Source: Fibrobacterota bacterium (GTDB lineage Bacteria; Fibrobacterota; Fibrobacteria; UBA5070). Taken from it: DNA of 45,390 nucleotides. Made by a program: the position numbers and the translations under genes. The notes beneath the pieces were generated by a model. The model worked only from the letters and a program-made list of their open reading frames with translations. It was not told the DNA's origin and searched no databases. How positions within the stretch are numbered: position 1 is the first letter of the stretch; each line of letters opens with the position of its first letter. The stretch is taken from NCBI GenBank assembly GCA_029557215.1, contig JAKPQQ010000135.1, positions 1-45,390 of the forward strand, read 5' to 3'. Below, in pieces: positions 13,643-22,854 of this stretch.

Positions 13643-15918
13643 GCACAGCCCCACTTCCCCGACGCATCGCCTTTTTGGGCGGCTACGACCCTCGCCGCTG
13701 CGGAATCGCGACCTTCACCCACGACCTCTGCGAGGCCGTCGCCACCGCGCTGCCTACTTCGCTTTGCTACGCCGGAGCCGTCAACGACCGACCCGAAGGA
13801 TACGCCTACCCTCCGCGCGTGCGATTCGAGATCGCCGAAAAGGACGCCGACTCCTACCGCAGGGCCGCCGACTTCCTGAACTTCGACAACGCCGACGTCC
13901 TTTGTGTGCAACACGAGTTCGGGATCTACGGCGGTTCGGCGGGAAGCCATCTGCTGGCCCTGCTCAAGGAAGTGCGCATGCCGGTCGTCACGACCCTGCA
14001 TACCATCCTTCGCGATCCGAATTCGGCCCAGCGCCAGGTGATGGACGAACTGGTGCACCGCAGCGACCGGCTGGTGGTCATGGCGAGCAAGGGCGCACAA
14101 ATCCTGTCGGAGGTCTACGGCGCGCCTTCGGCCAAGATCGACACGATCCAGCACGGCATCCCCGACATCCCCTTCGCCGATTCGGAAGTCTCCAAGGCGC
14201 AGTTCGGCGTCGAGGGGCGGCCGGTGCTCCTCACCTTCGGGTTGCTGGGACCGGGAAAGGGCATCGAACACGCGATCGAAGCGATGCCGGAAATCGTCAA
14301 GCGCCACCCGGGGGTGGTGTACCTGATCCTGGGCGCCACGCATCCGCACCTGGTGGCCCGCGAAGGCGAGAGCTACCGGCTGGGATTGGAACGCCTCGCG
14401 GCCGACCGCGGCGTGAAGGACAACGTCATCTTCTACGACCGGTTCGTGTCGCTGGAAGACCTCACCGAGTTCATCAGCGCGACCGACATCTACGTGACCC
14501 CGTACCTCAACGAGGCCCAGATCACCTCGGGCACCCTGGCCTACGTCTTCGGCGCGGGCAAGGCGGTGGTTTCCACGCCGTACTGGCACGCCCAGGAACT
14601 GCTCGGGCAGGATCGCGGGATCCTGGTCCCGTTCCGGGATTCCAAGGCCATCGCCCAAGGCGTCTGCGCCTTCCTGGACGACCCCGTGCGCATGGAACGC
14701 ACGCGCCGCGAGGCCTACGGCCTGGGCCGGGACATGATCTGGTCTTCGGTAGCCGATCGCTACCTGGAATCGTTCCAGCGCGCACGCGCCGACCGCAGGA
14801 CGCTTTCCCGCACGGCGTTCGCGGGATGGACGCTGGCCAGCCGACCCTACGTGCTGCCCCCGCTGCGGCTGGACCACGTCGTGCGCATGAGCGACCGGAC
14901 CGGAATCTTCCAGCATGCGCGGTTCAATGTGCCGTGTTTCCAGGAAGGCTACTGCACCGACGACAACGCCCGCGCGTTCATCTTGTGCAACCTGCTCGAC
15001 GAACTGGGCGAAAACCCTCCGTCGCAGGATCTCGATCTGCTCGCCACCAGCTACCTGGCGTTCCTTTCGGCGGCCGAGAATCCCGACTCGGGGCGGTTCC
15101 GCAACTTCATGGGCTACGACAGGAAGTGGCTGGAAGAGCACGGCAGCGAAGACAGCCACGGCCGGGCTCTCTGGGCCCTGGGAGTGGGCGCCAGACGCAC
15201 CCGCAACGAAGGGCACCGCAACCTTTGCGAACAGCTGTTCGACCGCGCCTTGCCGGCGTTGGATTCGTTCACATCGCCCCGCGCCTGGGCGTTCTGCCTG
15301 CTGGGCCTGCACGAATACCTCCGCGAATTCCCGCGCAAGGAGCAGGCGGTGGGGTTTCGCGCATCGCTGACCAACAGGCTCGTGGAGCTCTGGAAGAACA
15401 GCTCCGATCCCGAATGGCCGTGGTTCGAGAGCTCGGCCACCTACGACAACGCCCGCCTGTGCCAAGCCCTGATCCTGAGCGGCAAGGCCATGCCGGAATC
15501 CGGCGCATCGGAAATCGCTTTGGCGTCCCTGCGGTGGCTCGCGTCGCTCCAGACGACGCAGGCGGGGCACTTCCGCCCGATCGGCAGCAACGGATTCTGC
15601 GTCAGGGGCGGGGCCCGCGCGGATTTCGACCAGCAGCCCGTGGAGGCACAGGCGATGGTTTCGGCCTGCCTGACGGCGTTTTCCGTCACCAAGGACGCTT
15701 CGTGGTCGTCCCAAGCCAAGCTCGCGTTCGAGTGGTTCCTGGGGCGCAACGACCTGGGGGTTCCGCTGTACGATTCCAAGTCGGGCGGATGCGGCGACGG
15801 CTTGCACGTCGACCGCGTGAGCGAGAACCAGGGCGCCGAATCCACCCTCGCGTTCCATCTGGCGCTCGCCGAAATGAAGCGCGCCGACAACCTCGTGGAA
15901 ATGCCGGTGCGCTCGTGA
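13639..15918 (+). CDS. GT4 family glycosyltransferase with a C-terminal all-alpha domain
   Basis: 759 residues. Residues 1-380 form a GT-B glycosyltransferase. They start RRIAFLGGYDPRRCGIATFTHDL, contain HEFGIYGG and LLGPGKGIEHAIEAMPEI, and have the donor-binding end of GT4 in the region PYLNEAQITSGTLAYVFGAGKAVV. Residues about 400-750 are helical with DDNARAFILCNLL and repeats of aromatic pairs, like an alpha/alpha toroid of glycoside hydrolases. The enzyme probably moves a sugar from a nucleotide donor to a cytoplasmic glycan or glycoside. The TTG at 13639 is the only plausible start; no Met lies nearby downstream. It overlaps the GH130 gene by GTGA. Confidence 0.83.
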   Translation: MSTAPLPRRIAFLGGYDPRRCGIATFTHDLCEAVATALPTSLCYAGAVNDRPEGYAYPPRVRFEIAEKDADSYRRAADFLNFDNADVLCVQHEFGIYGGSAGSHLLALLKEVRMPVVTTLHTILRDPNSAQRQVMDELVHRSDRLVVMASKGAQILSEVYGAPSAKIDTIQHGIPDIPFADSEVSKAQFGVEGRPVLLTFGLLGPGKGIEHAIEAMPEIVKRHPGVVYLILGATHPHLVAREGESYRLGLERLAADRGVKDNVIFYDRFVSLEDLTEFISATDIYVTPYLNEAQITSGTLAYVFGAGKAVVSTPYWHAQELLGQDRGILVPFRDSKAIAQGVCAFLDDPVRMERTRREAYGLGRDMIWSSVADRYLESFQRARADRRTLSRTAFAGWTLASRPYVLPPLRLDHVVRMSDRTGIFQHARFNVPCFQEGYCTDDNARAFILCNLLDELGENPPSQDLDLLATSYLAFLSAAENPDSGRFRNFMGYDRKWLEEHGSEDSHGRALWALGVGARRTRNEGHRNLCEQLFDRALPALDSFTSPRAWAFCLLGLHEYLREFPRKEQAVGFRASLTNRLVELWKNSSDPEWPWFESSATYDNARLCQALILSGKAMPESGASEIALASLRWLASLQTTQAGHFRPIGSNGFCVRGGARADFDQQPVEAQAMVSACLTAFSVTKDASWSSQAKLAFEWFLGRNDLGVPLYDSKSGGCGDGLHVDRVSENQGAESTLAFHLALAEMKRADNLVEMPVRS

Positions 15919-17375
15919 ACCAGGCCACCATGCGCCGCCACGCCATCGCCCTGCAGCCCGACTGCTCCCGCGTCATCATCCGTCCATTCGTTCCGTCCAG
16001 CCCCGAGCGCGTCAAGGCGGTCCTGTTCCGCACGCTGGCGTTGTCGGAAGAAGAAGTCGCGCTGGAAGTGGCCGCGCTGCACGCGGAGTTCGACGCGCGC
16101 CATCTGGACATCGAGGCCTCGCTGCTGGAAAACTTCGAGAGGGTGCGTCCGCTGATCTTCTCGCAAAGGGAGATCTCGCCGGCCCGGAAGATGCTGGTCG
16201 GGGCGATGTTCTCCGGCGAGTACGCCTTGGAATCGGCGGCGCTGTTCAATCCGTCCATCGTGCCGCATCCCGACCAGAGCGACGCCCCCGAAGGCGGCAT
16301 GCGGTTCGTGATGAGCCTTCGCGCCACGGGCGAAGGACATATTTCGTCCATCGAGTTCCGGGCCGGCACCATCGCCGCCGACGGCAGTACAAGCCTCGAT
16401 CCGGTGTCGCGGCACGTCACGATGCCAGAAGTCCTCCCGAACCCCCGCTACGACAAGAGGAGCTTTGCCCTCAAGTTCAACGAGATGGGATTCGACAACG
16501 CCTACGCGGCCTCCATCATGGCGCCGCTGGCCGACGAATTCACCCTGAGCGACCTGAACAGGAGCATCGGGACCACGCGCCACGAGAACCAGCCCGGCAC
16601 CAACGAACTGGTCCGCACCCTGGAATGCGTCCAGTGGCTCGCCGATTCCAACTACGAACTTCGCTTCGCGCCCAACCTGGCCCTGAGCGAGCGCATCATC
16701 TTTCCCGTGTCGCCCAACGAAAGCCACGGCATCGAAGACGCGCGGTTCGTGCGGTTCGTGGAAGACGACGGAAGCGCGATGTACTACGCGACCTACACCG
16801 CCTACAACGGGCGCGCCATCCTGCCGCAGTTCATCGAGACCCGCGACTTCCTGGATTTCCGGGTGATCACGCTCAACGGCGGCGCGGTCCAGAACAAGGG
16901 CATGGCGCTGTTCCCCCGGCGCATCGGTGGACGCTACGCGATGCTCTCGCGGCAGGACGACGAGAACCTGTTGATCATGTTCTCCGACAACCTCCACTAC
17001 TGGAACGACCCCGTCATGCTCATGCGCCCCGCGGCGACCTGGGAATCGGTGAAGGTCGGCAACTGCGGATCGCCGCTGGAGACGGAATCCGGGTGGCTCG
17101 TGGTCACCCACGGCGTGGGCCCCATGCGCAAGTACTGCATCGGCGCGGTGCTTCTGGACCTGGAAGACCCGACCAAGATCATCGGACGGCTGCAGGAACC
17201 GTTGTTGTCTCCCGAAGGAGCCGAACGCGAAGGCTACGTCCCCAACGTGGTCTACAGCTGCGGATCGCTCCTGCACAACGGGCATCTGGTGCTCCCGTAC
17301 GCCATGAGCGACAAGGCGAGCTCCATCGCCAGCGTGCGCCTGGACGACCTTCTGGACGCCCTGAAGCGCCGTTAG
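15915..17375 (+). CDS. GH130 family glycoside phosphorylase/hydrolase (mannoside-active family)
   Basis: 486 residues. A helical N-terminal part (1-110) precedes the five-bladed propeller of GH130. The motif NESHGIEDARFV holds the conserved Asp general acid, and TYTAYNGRAI, GGAVQNKGMALFPRRIGG, NCGSPLETESGWLVVTHGVG and the C-terminal strands follow family order. GH130 enzymes phosphorolyse or hydrolyse beta-mannosides; the substrate here cannot be read. The GTG at 15915 overlaps the GT4 stop (GTGA), which suggests tight coupling. The ATG at 15930 is the alternative. Its place directly after the glycosyltransferase points to one pathway for making and turning over the same glycoside. Confidence 0.88.
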   Translation: MNQATMRRHAIALQPDCSRVIIRPFVPSSPERVKAVLFRTLALSEEEVALEVAALHAEFDARHLDIEASLLENFERVRPLIFSQREISPARKMLVGAMFSGEYALESAALFNPSIVPHPDQSDAPEGGMRFVMSLRATGEGHISSIEFRAGTIAADGSTSLDPVSRHVTMPEVLPNPRYDKRSFALKFNEMGFDNAYAASIMAPLADEFTLSDLNRSIGTTRHENQPGTNELVRTLECVQWLADSNYELRFAPNLALSERIIFPVSPNESHGIEDARFVRFVEDDGSAMYYATYTAYNGRAILPQFIETRDFLDFRVITLNGGAVQNKGMALFPRRIGGRYAMLSRQDDENLLIMFSDNLHYWNDPVMLMRPAATWESVKVGNCGSPLETESGWLVVTHGVGPMRKYCIGAVLLDLEDPTKIIGRLQEPLLSPEGAEREGYVPNVVYSCGSLLHNGHLVLPYAMSDKASSIASVRLDDLLDALKRR

Positions 17376-17559
17376 GACCGGAAGCCAAGCCTGGCGCGGC
17401 GTATCGGCGCTCCTGCGGAAACCGGCCAAGTTCGTGGTCCGCTGGCGCGAGGCAAAGGGTCTTTGGTGGATCGGAACGGTTCCGACAACGGCGATTCCGC
17501 CACCGACCCTTGTCAGGATATCCACTCCGGTTTTCGCTTTCCGACTTGACTCCGGAGCA

Positions 17560-17586
17560 CAACAATTACACCCTTACGTCTGTTGT
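17560..17586. repeat. Inverted repeat before the hybrid kinase
   Basis: ACAACA (17560-17565) and TGTTGT (17581-17586) are perfect inverted copies with a 15-base gap, 20 bases before the start codon. TTGACT lies at 17546-17551 as a -35 candidate, but no good -10 box stands at the right distance. Possible operator. Confidence 0.3.
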
Positions 17587-17605
17587 GAACCAATTTCCAG
17601 GCAGC

Positions 17606-19558
17606 ATGCGACCTCCTTCGGTTTCGGGGAAGGGCGCGAGTTTTGACGTGGCCGTGCTGCTGGCGATCACCGCCGCGGTCGCCGTCTTCGCTTTCAAGTT
17701 CAACCAGCGCGAAGTCGAACTCACCCCGCTCCTGAAGGCCAACACCTTCACCGATTCCAGCGTCCGGGGAAGATCGGAGTGCACCATCCAGACGTCGAAT
17801 TCCGGCTGGGAGATGAAATACCATCTCCGGCCCGGATTCGCCTTCCCCTTCGTGGGAATGCAATTGAAACTGGATTCCAGCGCCGATCGATACCGGAATT
17901 TCAAGGAGTTCCACCGGCTGCGCATGGAGCTGCGGAACAAGGCGATGGATTCCGCCTTGTTCAGGATCTGGATCCACAGCCGGCGCACGGTCCGAGGCAA
18001 GCCCGTCATCACGCCCAACGAGATCCAGTTCCGTCCCGTATCCGATTGGCACGAAGTGACCGTCGATTGGGTCCACCTCCGCCTTCCGAGCTGGTGGGTC
18101 TCGCAGTACATGGTCCCCATCGAGGAACAGTACGCCCGGATCGACGACGTGGTCTCCATCAGCGTCGTGACTCCCGACGCCAACGCCAACAGCGACACCG
18201 GATCCGTGGAGGTTCGGAGGGTCTGGATGGAAGGTCCGGTCGTCGCGCGCTCCAAGCTGATGCTGGGAATCCAGATCCTCTGGATCGCATGGGCGGTGGC
18301 CTTCCTCGCCAAGGGCTGGATCGCCTGGATGTGGCGCGCCCGCCGCGCCGAAGACGTGGTTCCGCGGGTCAAGACGGAATTCCTGGCGACCATGAGCCAT
18401 GAAATCCGCACGCCCCTCCACGGAATGATCGTCCCGGCGCAATTGCTCCAGGATTCGCCGCTCACCCCGGAGCAGAGAAGCCTGGTCCAGACCATCCTGG
18501 AATCCGGAGACCACCTGGCCGCCATCCTGCAGGACGCCCTGGACTACTTCAAGATCGAATCGGGGAAGATGAGTCTGGAACGCGTGCCGTTTTCCGTTCC
18601 GCAGCTCGTCGAGTCGGTGGGTCGCATCTTCCAGACCCGGGCTTCGGAAAAGGGATTGATCCTGCGCGTCGAAGTCGACCCGCTCCTGCCGCGATCCATC
18701 CTGGGCGATCCGCTGCGGCTCAAGCAGATCCTGGTCAACCTGGTGTCCAACGCGGTGAAGTTCACCGAATCCGGCGAGATCCATCTGCGCGCGACCCTTT
18801 CGCGCAAAACGGATTCCGTCAATGGTCTCGACAAGATCCGGTTCCAGGTGGAGGATACCGGGATCGGAATGTCCGCCGACGAGACGCGGAGGTTGTTCCA
18901 GAAATTCACCCAGATGGATTCCAGCATCGCCCGCAGGTTCGGCGGTACCGGCCTGGGGTTGTCGATCGCGCAAGGGCTGGCGGTCAAGATGGGATCGTCG
19001 ATCCAGGTGCGCAGCTCCCTCGGGAAGGGATCCGACTTTTCCTTTTCCATCCCTGTCGAAGAATCGCCCGTTGTCGACGAGCCGGTCGAAGCGCTCCCGC
19101 CCGCTCCGACGACGACACCCGAGGTCCAGGCCAGGATCCTGGTCGTCGACGACAACCGGGTCAACCTGCGCGTGGCCACCGCCGCGCTGGAAAAGATGGG
19201 CTGCAGGGTGCAGGGCGCCTCGGGCGGCCAGGAATCCCTTTCCATCCTGGAATCCCGGGAATTCGACCTGATCCTGATGGACTGCCACATGCCCGAGATG
19301 GACGGATTCGAAACCAGCCTGAAGATCCGGTCCTGGGCGAACGAGTCCTCCGGATTCCGCAGGCATGCGGCGGCCACTCCCATCGTCGCGCTCACGGCGG
19401 ACGTGCTGCCGGGAATCCGCGAACGGTGCCTGGAAGCGAAGATGGACGGCGTGATCCCCAAGCCGTTCCGAAGGGAACAATTGGCGGCGGAGGTCGCCAA
19501 GTGGGTGGGCACGGTGCATCGAGATGATGCCACGGGAACGGTTCCCGCCTCCCCATAG
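17606..19558 (+). CDS. Membrane-bound hybrid sensor histidine kinase with receiver domain
   Basis: 650 residues. The first membrane helix is about 13-31, an extracytoplasmic sensor of about 185 residues follows, and the second helix is about 217-242. The kinase has His265 in FLATMSHEIRTPLHGM and an ATP-binding domain with NLVSNAVKFTESG, DTGIGMSADE and FGGTGLGLSIAQGLA. A receiver domain covers about 508-635, with the phospho-Asp at 559 in DLILMDCHMPEMDGFE and the conserved Lys in GVIPKPF. The sensor has no family I recognise. The ATG at 17606 follows CCAGG. An in-frame GTG at 17585 falls in the inverted repeat. It is read toward the minus-strand gene at 19582. Confidence 0.88.
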   Translation: MRPPSVSGKGASFDVAVLLAITAAVAVFAFKFNQREVELTPLLKANTFTDSSVRGRSECTIQTSNSGWEMKYHLRPGFAFPFVGMQLKLDSSADRYRNFKEFHRLRMELRNKAMDSALFRIWIHSRRTVRGKPVITPNEIQFRPVSDWHEVTVDWVHLRLPSWWVSQYMVPIEEQYARIDDVVSISVVTPDANANSDTGSVEVRRVWMEGPVVARSKLMLGIQILWIAWAVAFLAKGWIAWMWRARRAEDVVPRVKTEFLATMSHEIRTPLHGMIVPAQLLQDSPLTPEQRSLVQTILESGDHLAAILQDALDYFKIESGKMSLERVPFSVPQLVESVGRIFQTRASEKGLILRVEVDPLLPRSILGDPLRLKQILVNLVSNAVKFTESGEIHLRATLSRKTDSVNGLDKIRFQVEDTGIGMSADETRRLFQKFTQMDSSIARRFGGTGLGLSIAQGLAVKMGSSIQVRSSLGKGSDFSFSIPVEESPVVDEPVEALPPAPTTTPEVQARILVVDDNRVNLRVATAALEKMGCRVQGASGGQESLSILESREFDLILMDCHMPEMDGFETSLKIRSWANESSGFRRHAAATPIVALTADVLPGIRERCLEAKMDGVIPKPFRREQLAAEVAKWVGTVHRDDATGTVPASP

Positions 19559-19581
19559 GAGCTGATCGCTCCGGATCGCGT

Positions 19582-20220
19582 CTACTTGCGGGCCGGAACC
19601 GCCTTGCCGTTGTCCAGCAGGTACTTGTAGGAGTGCACCAGCTCCTTTTCCAATACCCCGCCCAGGATGTAGCCTCCATCCCACCAGGCCACCGTTCCGT
19701 TCTCGCGCACCGCGCCGCGGGCGACGCTGGAATCCTTGGCCGACACGGAAAAACACATGCCGCTTTCGCAGAGCCCCTTGTCCCATGCCTTCTTCCCGAA
19801 CGCCAGGGCCGGGACAGGATTCGTCCACGCGTTCGGCGACAACCGCAGCGAATCGCGGTACACGGCGTAGCCGGTGTGGTTGGCGGTGGTGTTGTCGGAA
19901 CGCCACTGCGCGTCGGTGCGCTTCCAGACGTCTTCGCAACGACCTTCGCCCACCCCGCACCAGACGACTTCCGTCAGCCAGTAATTGTCTTCCTCGTTGA
20001 GGACCACCGCCTTGATCTTCCGTTCGATCAGGAAGACGGCGATGGTGGATCCGGTCGATCGTTCCACCGCGATGCGTTCCTCGGACTCCGACGACGGCGC
20101 AGGGTTGCCAGCCACCTGCGACCAGGCGGGAAGATGCGATTCCAGGGCCTTCTTGATTCCGTCGGGCAGGCCGGCGGACAGGAATTGATAGACAAGGGAA
20201 GCTGCCACGAAAAGCTGCAT
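19582..20220 (-). CDS. Secreted protein of unknown function
   Basis: 212 residues. A short hydrophobic N-terminus (MQLFVAASLVYQFLSAG) looks like a Sec signal peptide. The middle contains a Cys pair (VVWCGVGEGRCEDVW) and a later one (GLCESGMCF) that could form disulphides in the periplasm. No family is recognised. The ATG at 20220 has GAGG 6 bases upstream. It lies 33 bases after the CBM11-like lipoprotein gene on the same strand, so the two are probably one transcript with a shared envelope role. Confidence 0.65.
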   Translation of the reverse strand: MQLFVAASLVYQFLSAGLPDGIKKALESHLPAWSQVAGNPAPSSESEERIAVERSTGSTIAVFLIERKIKAVVLNEEDNYWLTEVVWCGVGEGRCEDVWKRTDAQWRSDNTTANHTGYAVYRDSLRLSPNAWTNPVPALAFGKKAWDKGLCESGMCFSVSAKDSSVARGAVRENGTVAWWDGGYILGGVLEKELVHSYKYLLDNGKAVPARK

Positions 20221-20253
20221 GTCCGACCTCGCTGGAGAAGTGTTCCCGAAAAG

Positions 20254-20952
20254 TTAGGGAAACACGAATTGGATGTCGTCGACCTGGATGGAAGACCAGT
20301 CGTCCTCCACCGTCCCGGCACTGTCCCAGCGAGGGTCCATCTGGAACTGGATCGCGTTCACGCGACGCAGGACGTCGAACATCTTCGTCGTGCAATAGGT
20401 GTCCGCTCCCTGCGCGCTGCCGCACAGCTGGCCGCTCTTGTAGAGCCAGGCGGGATAGACCCAATCGGCGAATCTCAATTCCACCGACTGCACCCCTTTG
20501 GCGGCGGAAAACGTCCCCGTCAGCTTGGCGCCGTTCTCGAAATCGGGGTAGGACATGGAAGACAACGTGACCTGGATGGTGCGGGCCGTGGAGGCCTTGA
20601 ACTTGAACCGGATCCCGATGGCGCCCGAAGCGTCCATGTCCTGGTCCGACGGATCCTTGACCCAGACTCCCGCCCAACCCTCCCGTTCGGTGCCGTTCAG
20701 CACCGCGGTCAGCTTCAGGTCGGCGCCTCCTGACAGAGGTTGGTTGCGGTTGTGCTCCAGAACCACGTCGTGGGTGGTTCCATTGAAATAGGTGGCGCTG
20801 CGCGGCAACCTGGATTCGAAGTCCAGGCGCCAATCGCGCCCGACCCGCACGGTGTTCCAACTTCCGTCGGAATCGTCCAGAGGGCGTTCGGCGTGGCACG
20901 ATTGCAGGAGCAGGGCGGCGGGGAAAGCGATGACCAGAGATCGGAAGAACAT
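20254..20952 (-). CDS. Lipoprotein with a CBM11/CIA30-like galactose-binding fold
   Basis: 232 residues. The signal ends in LLLQSC, a good lipobox with the lipidated Cys near residue 19. The rest is beta-rich. The strands GAIGIRFKFKASTARTIQVTL, VQSVELRFADWV and the closing block IQFQMDP and SIQVDDIQFVF match the jelly-roll pattern of CBM11/CIA30-type domains. Such domains bind glycans or act as subunit-assembly modules. It is probably anchored in an outer or inner membrane facing the periplasm. It heads a two-gene unit with the secreted protein downstream. TAGATT on the minus strand, about 40 bases upstream, may be its -10 box. Confidence 0.65.
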   Translation of the reverse strand: MFFRSLVIAFPAALLLQSCHAERPLDDSDGSWNTVRVGRDWRLDFESRLPRSATYFNGTTHDVVLEHNRNQPLSGGADLKLTAVLNGTEREGWAGVWVKDPSDQDMDASGAIGIRFKFKASTARTIQVTLSSMSYPDFENGAKLTGTFSAAKGVQSVELRFADWVYPAWLYKSGQLCGSAQGADTYCTTKMFDVLRRVNAIQFQMDPRWDSAGTVEDDWSSIQVDDIQFVFP

Positions 20953-21071
20953 GGGATGCCGCTTTCCATGTGGATGGACGGTGAAGGTCCAAATCTAGGT
21001 CGGTGGGATCGGCGGCGCATTCCCCGGCGGATCGATACTCCCGGAAAACGGGAATTCCGGAGACCAAGTCT

Positions 21072-21839
21072 TCAGTTCGCGTACACGTGCACCGAATTCG
21101 CTCCGCCCGGCAGGTATCCCACCGCGAACCATGCCAGCAGGAGCACGCCCCACAGCGCCACCAGGGACCACGCGCCTGCGGTCGCCTGCGCGGGCCGGGC
21201 TCTTCGCCAATGCAGGACACCCGTGTATCCGGCCCAGGTCAGGAAGGCCCAGGTCTCCTTGGGGTCCCACGTCCAGTACGATCCCCACGCCTCCTTGGCC
21301 CACAGCGCCCCGAACAGCAGTCCGCAGCTCAGGAGCACCACCGTGGCCGCAAGCAAGGCGTCCAGATTCCGTCCACCGGAAACCGGCCTGCGCAAGTCCA
21401 GGAACGCCGCGATGGAGGTCGCGGTGGCCGCCGCATAGGCCAGCAGGTACACCGTGACGTGCGGCACGAACCACGGGCTGCGCAGAGCGGGCATCAGCTC
21501 GCGCGAACGCGATTCGGGAATCGCCCAGGTGATGCCCACGAACAGCGCGGCCATGGACGTGCCGTAGACCAGGGTCCAGGTCTGGCGGGTCCGCCCGTGC
21601 AGAAGCAGAGAAAGCCCCGCCACCCCCAGCGCATACCACAGTCGCGTCTCGCCGTAGGTGCGCAGCGGCGGCCGGCCCATGTCCAGCCAGATTCCGGCAA
21701 GAAACGCGACGAGGATGCCCGCCGCCGTTGCGACAAAAACCGTCGCCGCCTTGGGGCGTCGCGCGGCGACCAACCCCAGGGCCGCCGCGTTGGCGGCCAG
21801 GTGGACCGATGCCATCGCGGGGAACAGGTCCCAGATCAC
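21072..21839 (-). CDS. ccsA: CcsA/CcmC-family haem protein for cytochrome c maturation
   Basis: 255 residues with about eight membrane helices. The haem-handling signature WGSYWTWDPKETWAFLTW near the C-terminal third, with flanking His residues (VPHVTVYLLAYA and TGVLHWRR), identifies the CcsA/CcmC superfamily. With ResB it delivers haem across the membrane and joins it to CXXCH motifs. I chose the GTG at 21839: GGAGGAGG lies 6 bases upstream, and the start overlaps the resB stop as GTGA. An in-frame ATG at 21854 sits inside that SD. It is the last gene of the nitrite reductase operon. Confidence 0.9.
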   Translation of the reverse strand: MIWDLFPAMASVHLAANAAALGLVAARRPKAATVFVATAAGILVAFLAGIWLDMGRPPLRTYGETRLWYALGVAGLSLLLHGRTRQTWTLVYGTSMAALFVGITWAIPESRSRELMPALRSPWFVPHVTVYLLAYAAATATSIAAFLDLRRPVSGGRNLDALLAATVVLLSCGLLFGALWAKEAWGSYWTWDPKETWAFLTWAGYTGVLHWRRARPAQATAGAWSLVALWGVLLLAWFAVGYLPGGANSVHVYAN

Positions 21840-22804
21840 GTGGGCCTCCTCCATTCGCGCAAGGCGAACAGCGCGATTCCCGCGAGCGTGGTCCAGATCC
21901 CGATCCTCACCCAGGGCGCGAACGGATCGCGCACGGCTTCCAGGATGGAGACCCTGCTGCCCCGGCCCGCGAGCTTGTCGTAGTCCAGCTGCTGCAGGGT
22001 CCAGCCCCGCAGCGACAAGCCGCGATTCACCTCGATCACGGCCTCGCGCGGTTTTTGTCCGCGTTCGACCACGGTGACCACCGACCGGTAGGCCTTCGCG
22101 GGAGGCAGCGCCATGGCCAGACGCACCGCGCCCGCCGGTTGGGTGATCGTGGGGATCGTGTTCCCGCCGCAGGTGATCCATCCTTGGTGGACGGATTCCT
22201 CCGCAGCACCGGGTTTCCGGTACCGGAGGAACGCCGCCGGGGGAGCGAAGGAATCGCTCGACGCGCGCACCGTGTCGTGGTCCAGTTCGGCGCGCGGCAG
22301 ATAGCGGAGGACTTCGAACTCGATCCCGCGCAGACGGCCCTTGGCGCCTTCGCGCAGCTCCAGCACCGGATCGCCCTTGCGGAACACGATCTCGGTCGCG
22401 GCGCTGTCGACCAGGGTCAGGGGAGGAACCGATTCCTCCAGCTGGAAGTCCTGGAGCAGCACCTGGAACGGAAGCTTCGCGATCGCGTCGCCGTGGGAGT
22501 CCACCACCCGTTCCGACGCGTCGCCTTCGCGGACCACCACCTTGCCGCGCGTGGCGACCAGGCCTCCCAGCAGCGCGCTCGAAATCGCCACCACCAGCCC
22601 CGCGTGCACCAGCAACCAACCCGGCTCCGCGCGACGCTCCAGGATCCTCAGCCACGCGGCGGCGACCATGTTCAAGACGACCGCCACCACCGACACGCCA
22701 AAACTTGTCCAGCCGAACACGTGCCACTGCGGAGCCAACTGCGAAACCGCCGCATGGAGCGCGACCGCGCCCAAAGAAACGAGGGCGGCGGGCACCGAAC
22801 CCAT
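21836..22804 (-). CDS. resB: ResB/Ccs1-family cytochrome c maturation protein
   Basis: 322 residues. Three membrane helices lie in the first 90 residues (ALVSLGAVALHAAVS, FGVSVVAVVLNMVAAAWL, GWLLVHAGLVVAISSALLGG). A large periplasmic domain follows (KVVVREGDASERVVDS to LSLRGWTLQQLDYD), and a last helix lies near the C-terminus. This is a short form of the ResB/Ccs1 layout. Together with CcsA it forms the System II haem ligation complex. The ATG at 22804 is 50 bases after nrfA. GGGG stands just upstream, so the SD is weak and read-through translation from nrfA may help. It overlaps ccsA by four bases. Confidence 0.82.
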   Translation of the reverse strand: MGSVPAALVSLGAVALHAAVSQLAPQWHVFGWTSFGVSVVAVVLNMVAAAWLRILERRAEPGWLLVHAGLVVAISSALLGGLVATRGKVVVREGDASERVVDSHGDAIAKLPFQVLLQDFQLEESVPPLTLVDSAATEIVFRKGDPVLELREGAKGRLRGIEFEVLRYLPRAELDHDTVRASSDSFAPPAAFLRYRKPGAAEESVHQGWITCGGNTIPTITQPAGAVRLAMALPPAKAYRSVVTVVERGQKPREAVIEVNRGLSLRGWTLQQLDYDKLAGRGSRVSILEAVRDPFAPWVRIGIWTTLAGIALFALREWRRPT

Positions 22805-22854
22805 CCGCCCCAGGTACCATCGGAACAGGCCGCGGTCCAAATCGACCGTTCCGG

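Noticed and set aside
13764..15914. In-frame upstream extension of the GH130 gene across the glycosyltransferase gene
   Set aside because: The part before 15915 is a Pro/Arg-rich shadow of the glycosyltransferase. GH130 homology begins after the GTGA overlap.
19533..19572. Hairpins CGGGAAC-G-GTTCCCG and GGAGC-TGATC-GCTCC at the end of the hybrid kinase
   Set aside because: The first lies inside the coding region, the second has only five pairs, and neither is followed by a U-tract.
21039..21053. Hairpin TCCCG-GAAAA-CGGGA as ccsA terminator
   Set aside because: Only a 5-bp stem and no T-tract on the minus strand side.
17513..21220. A minus-strand open frame of over 1200 codons across the hybrid kinase region
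   Set aside because: It is antisense to a kinase with complete motifs and also overlaps two convincing minus-strand genes in another frame. Its translation is Arg/Pro/Gly-rich with no domain, as expected from GC-biased third positions.
21840..21854. ATG at 21854 as the ccsA start
   Set aside because: It lies inside the GGAGGAGG Shine-Dalgarno of the GTG at 21839, which makes the usual 4-base overlap with resB.
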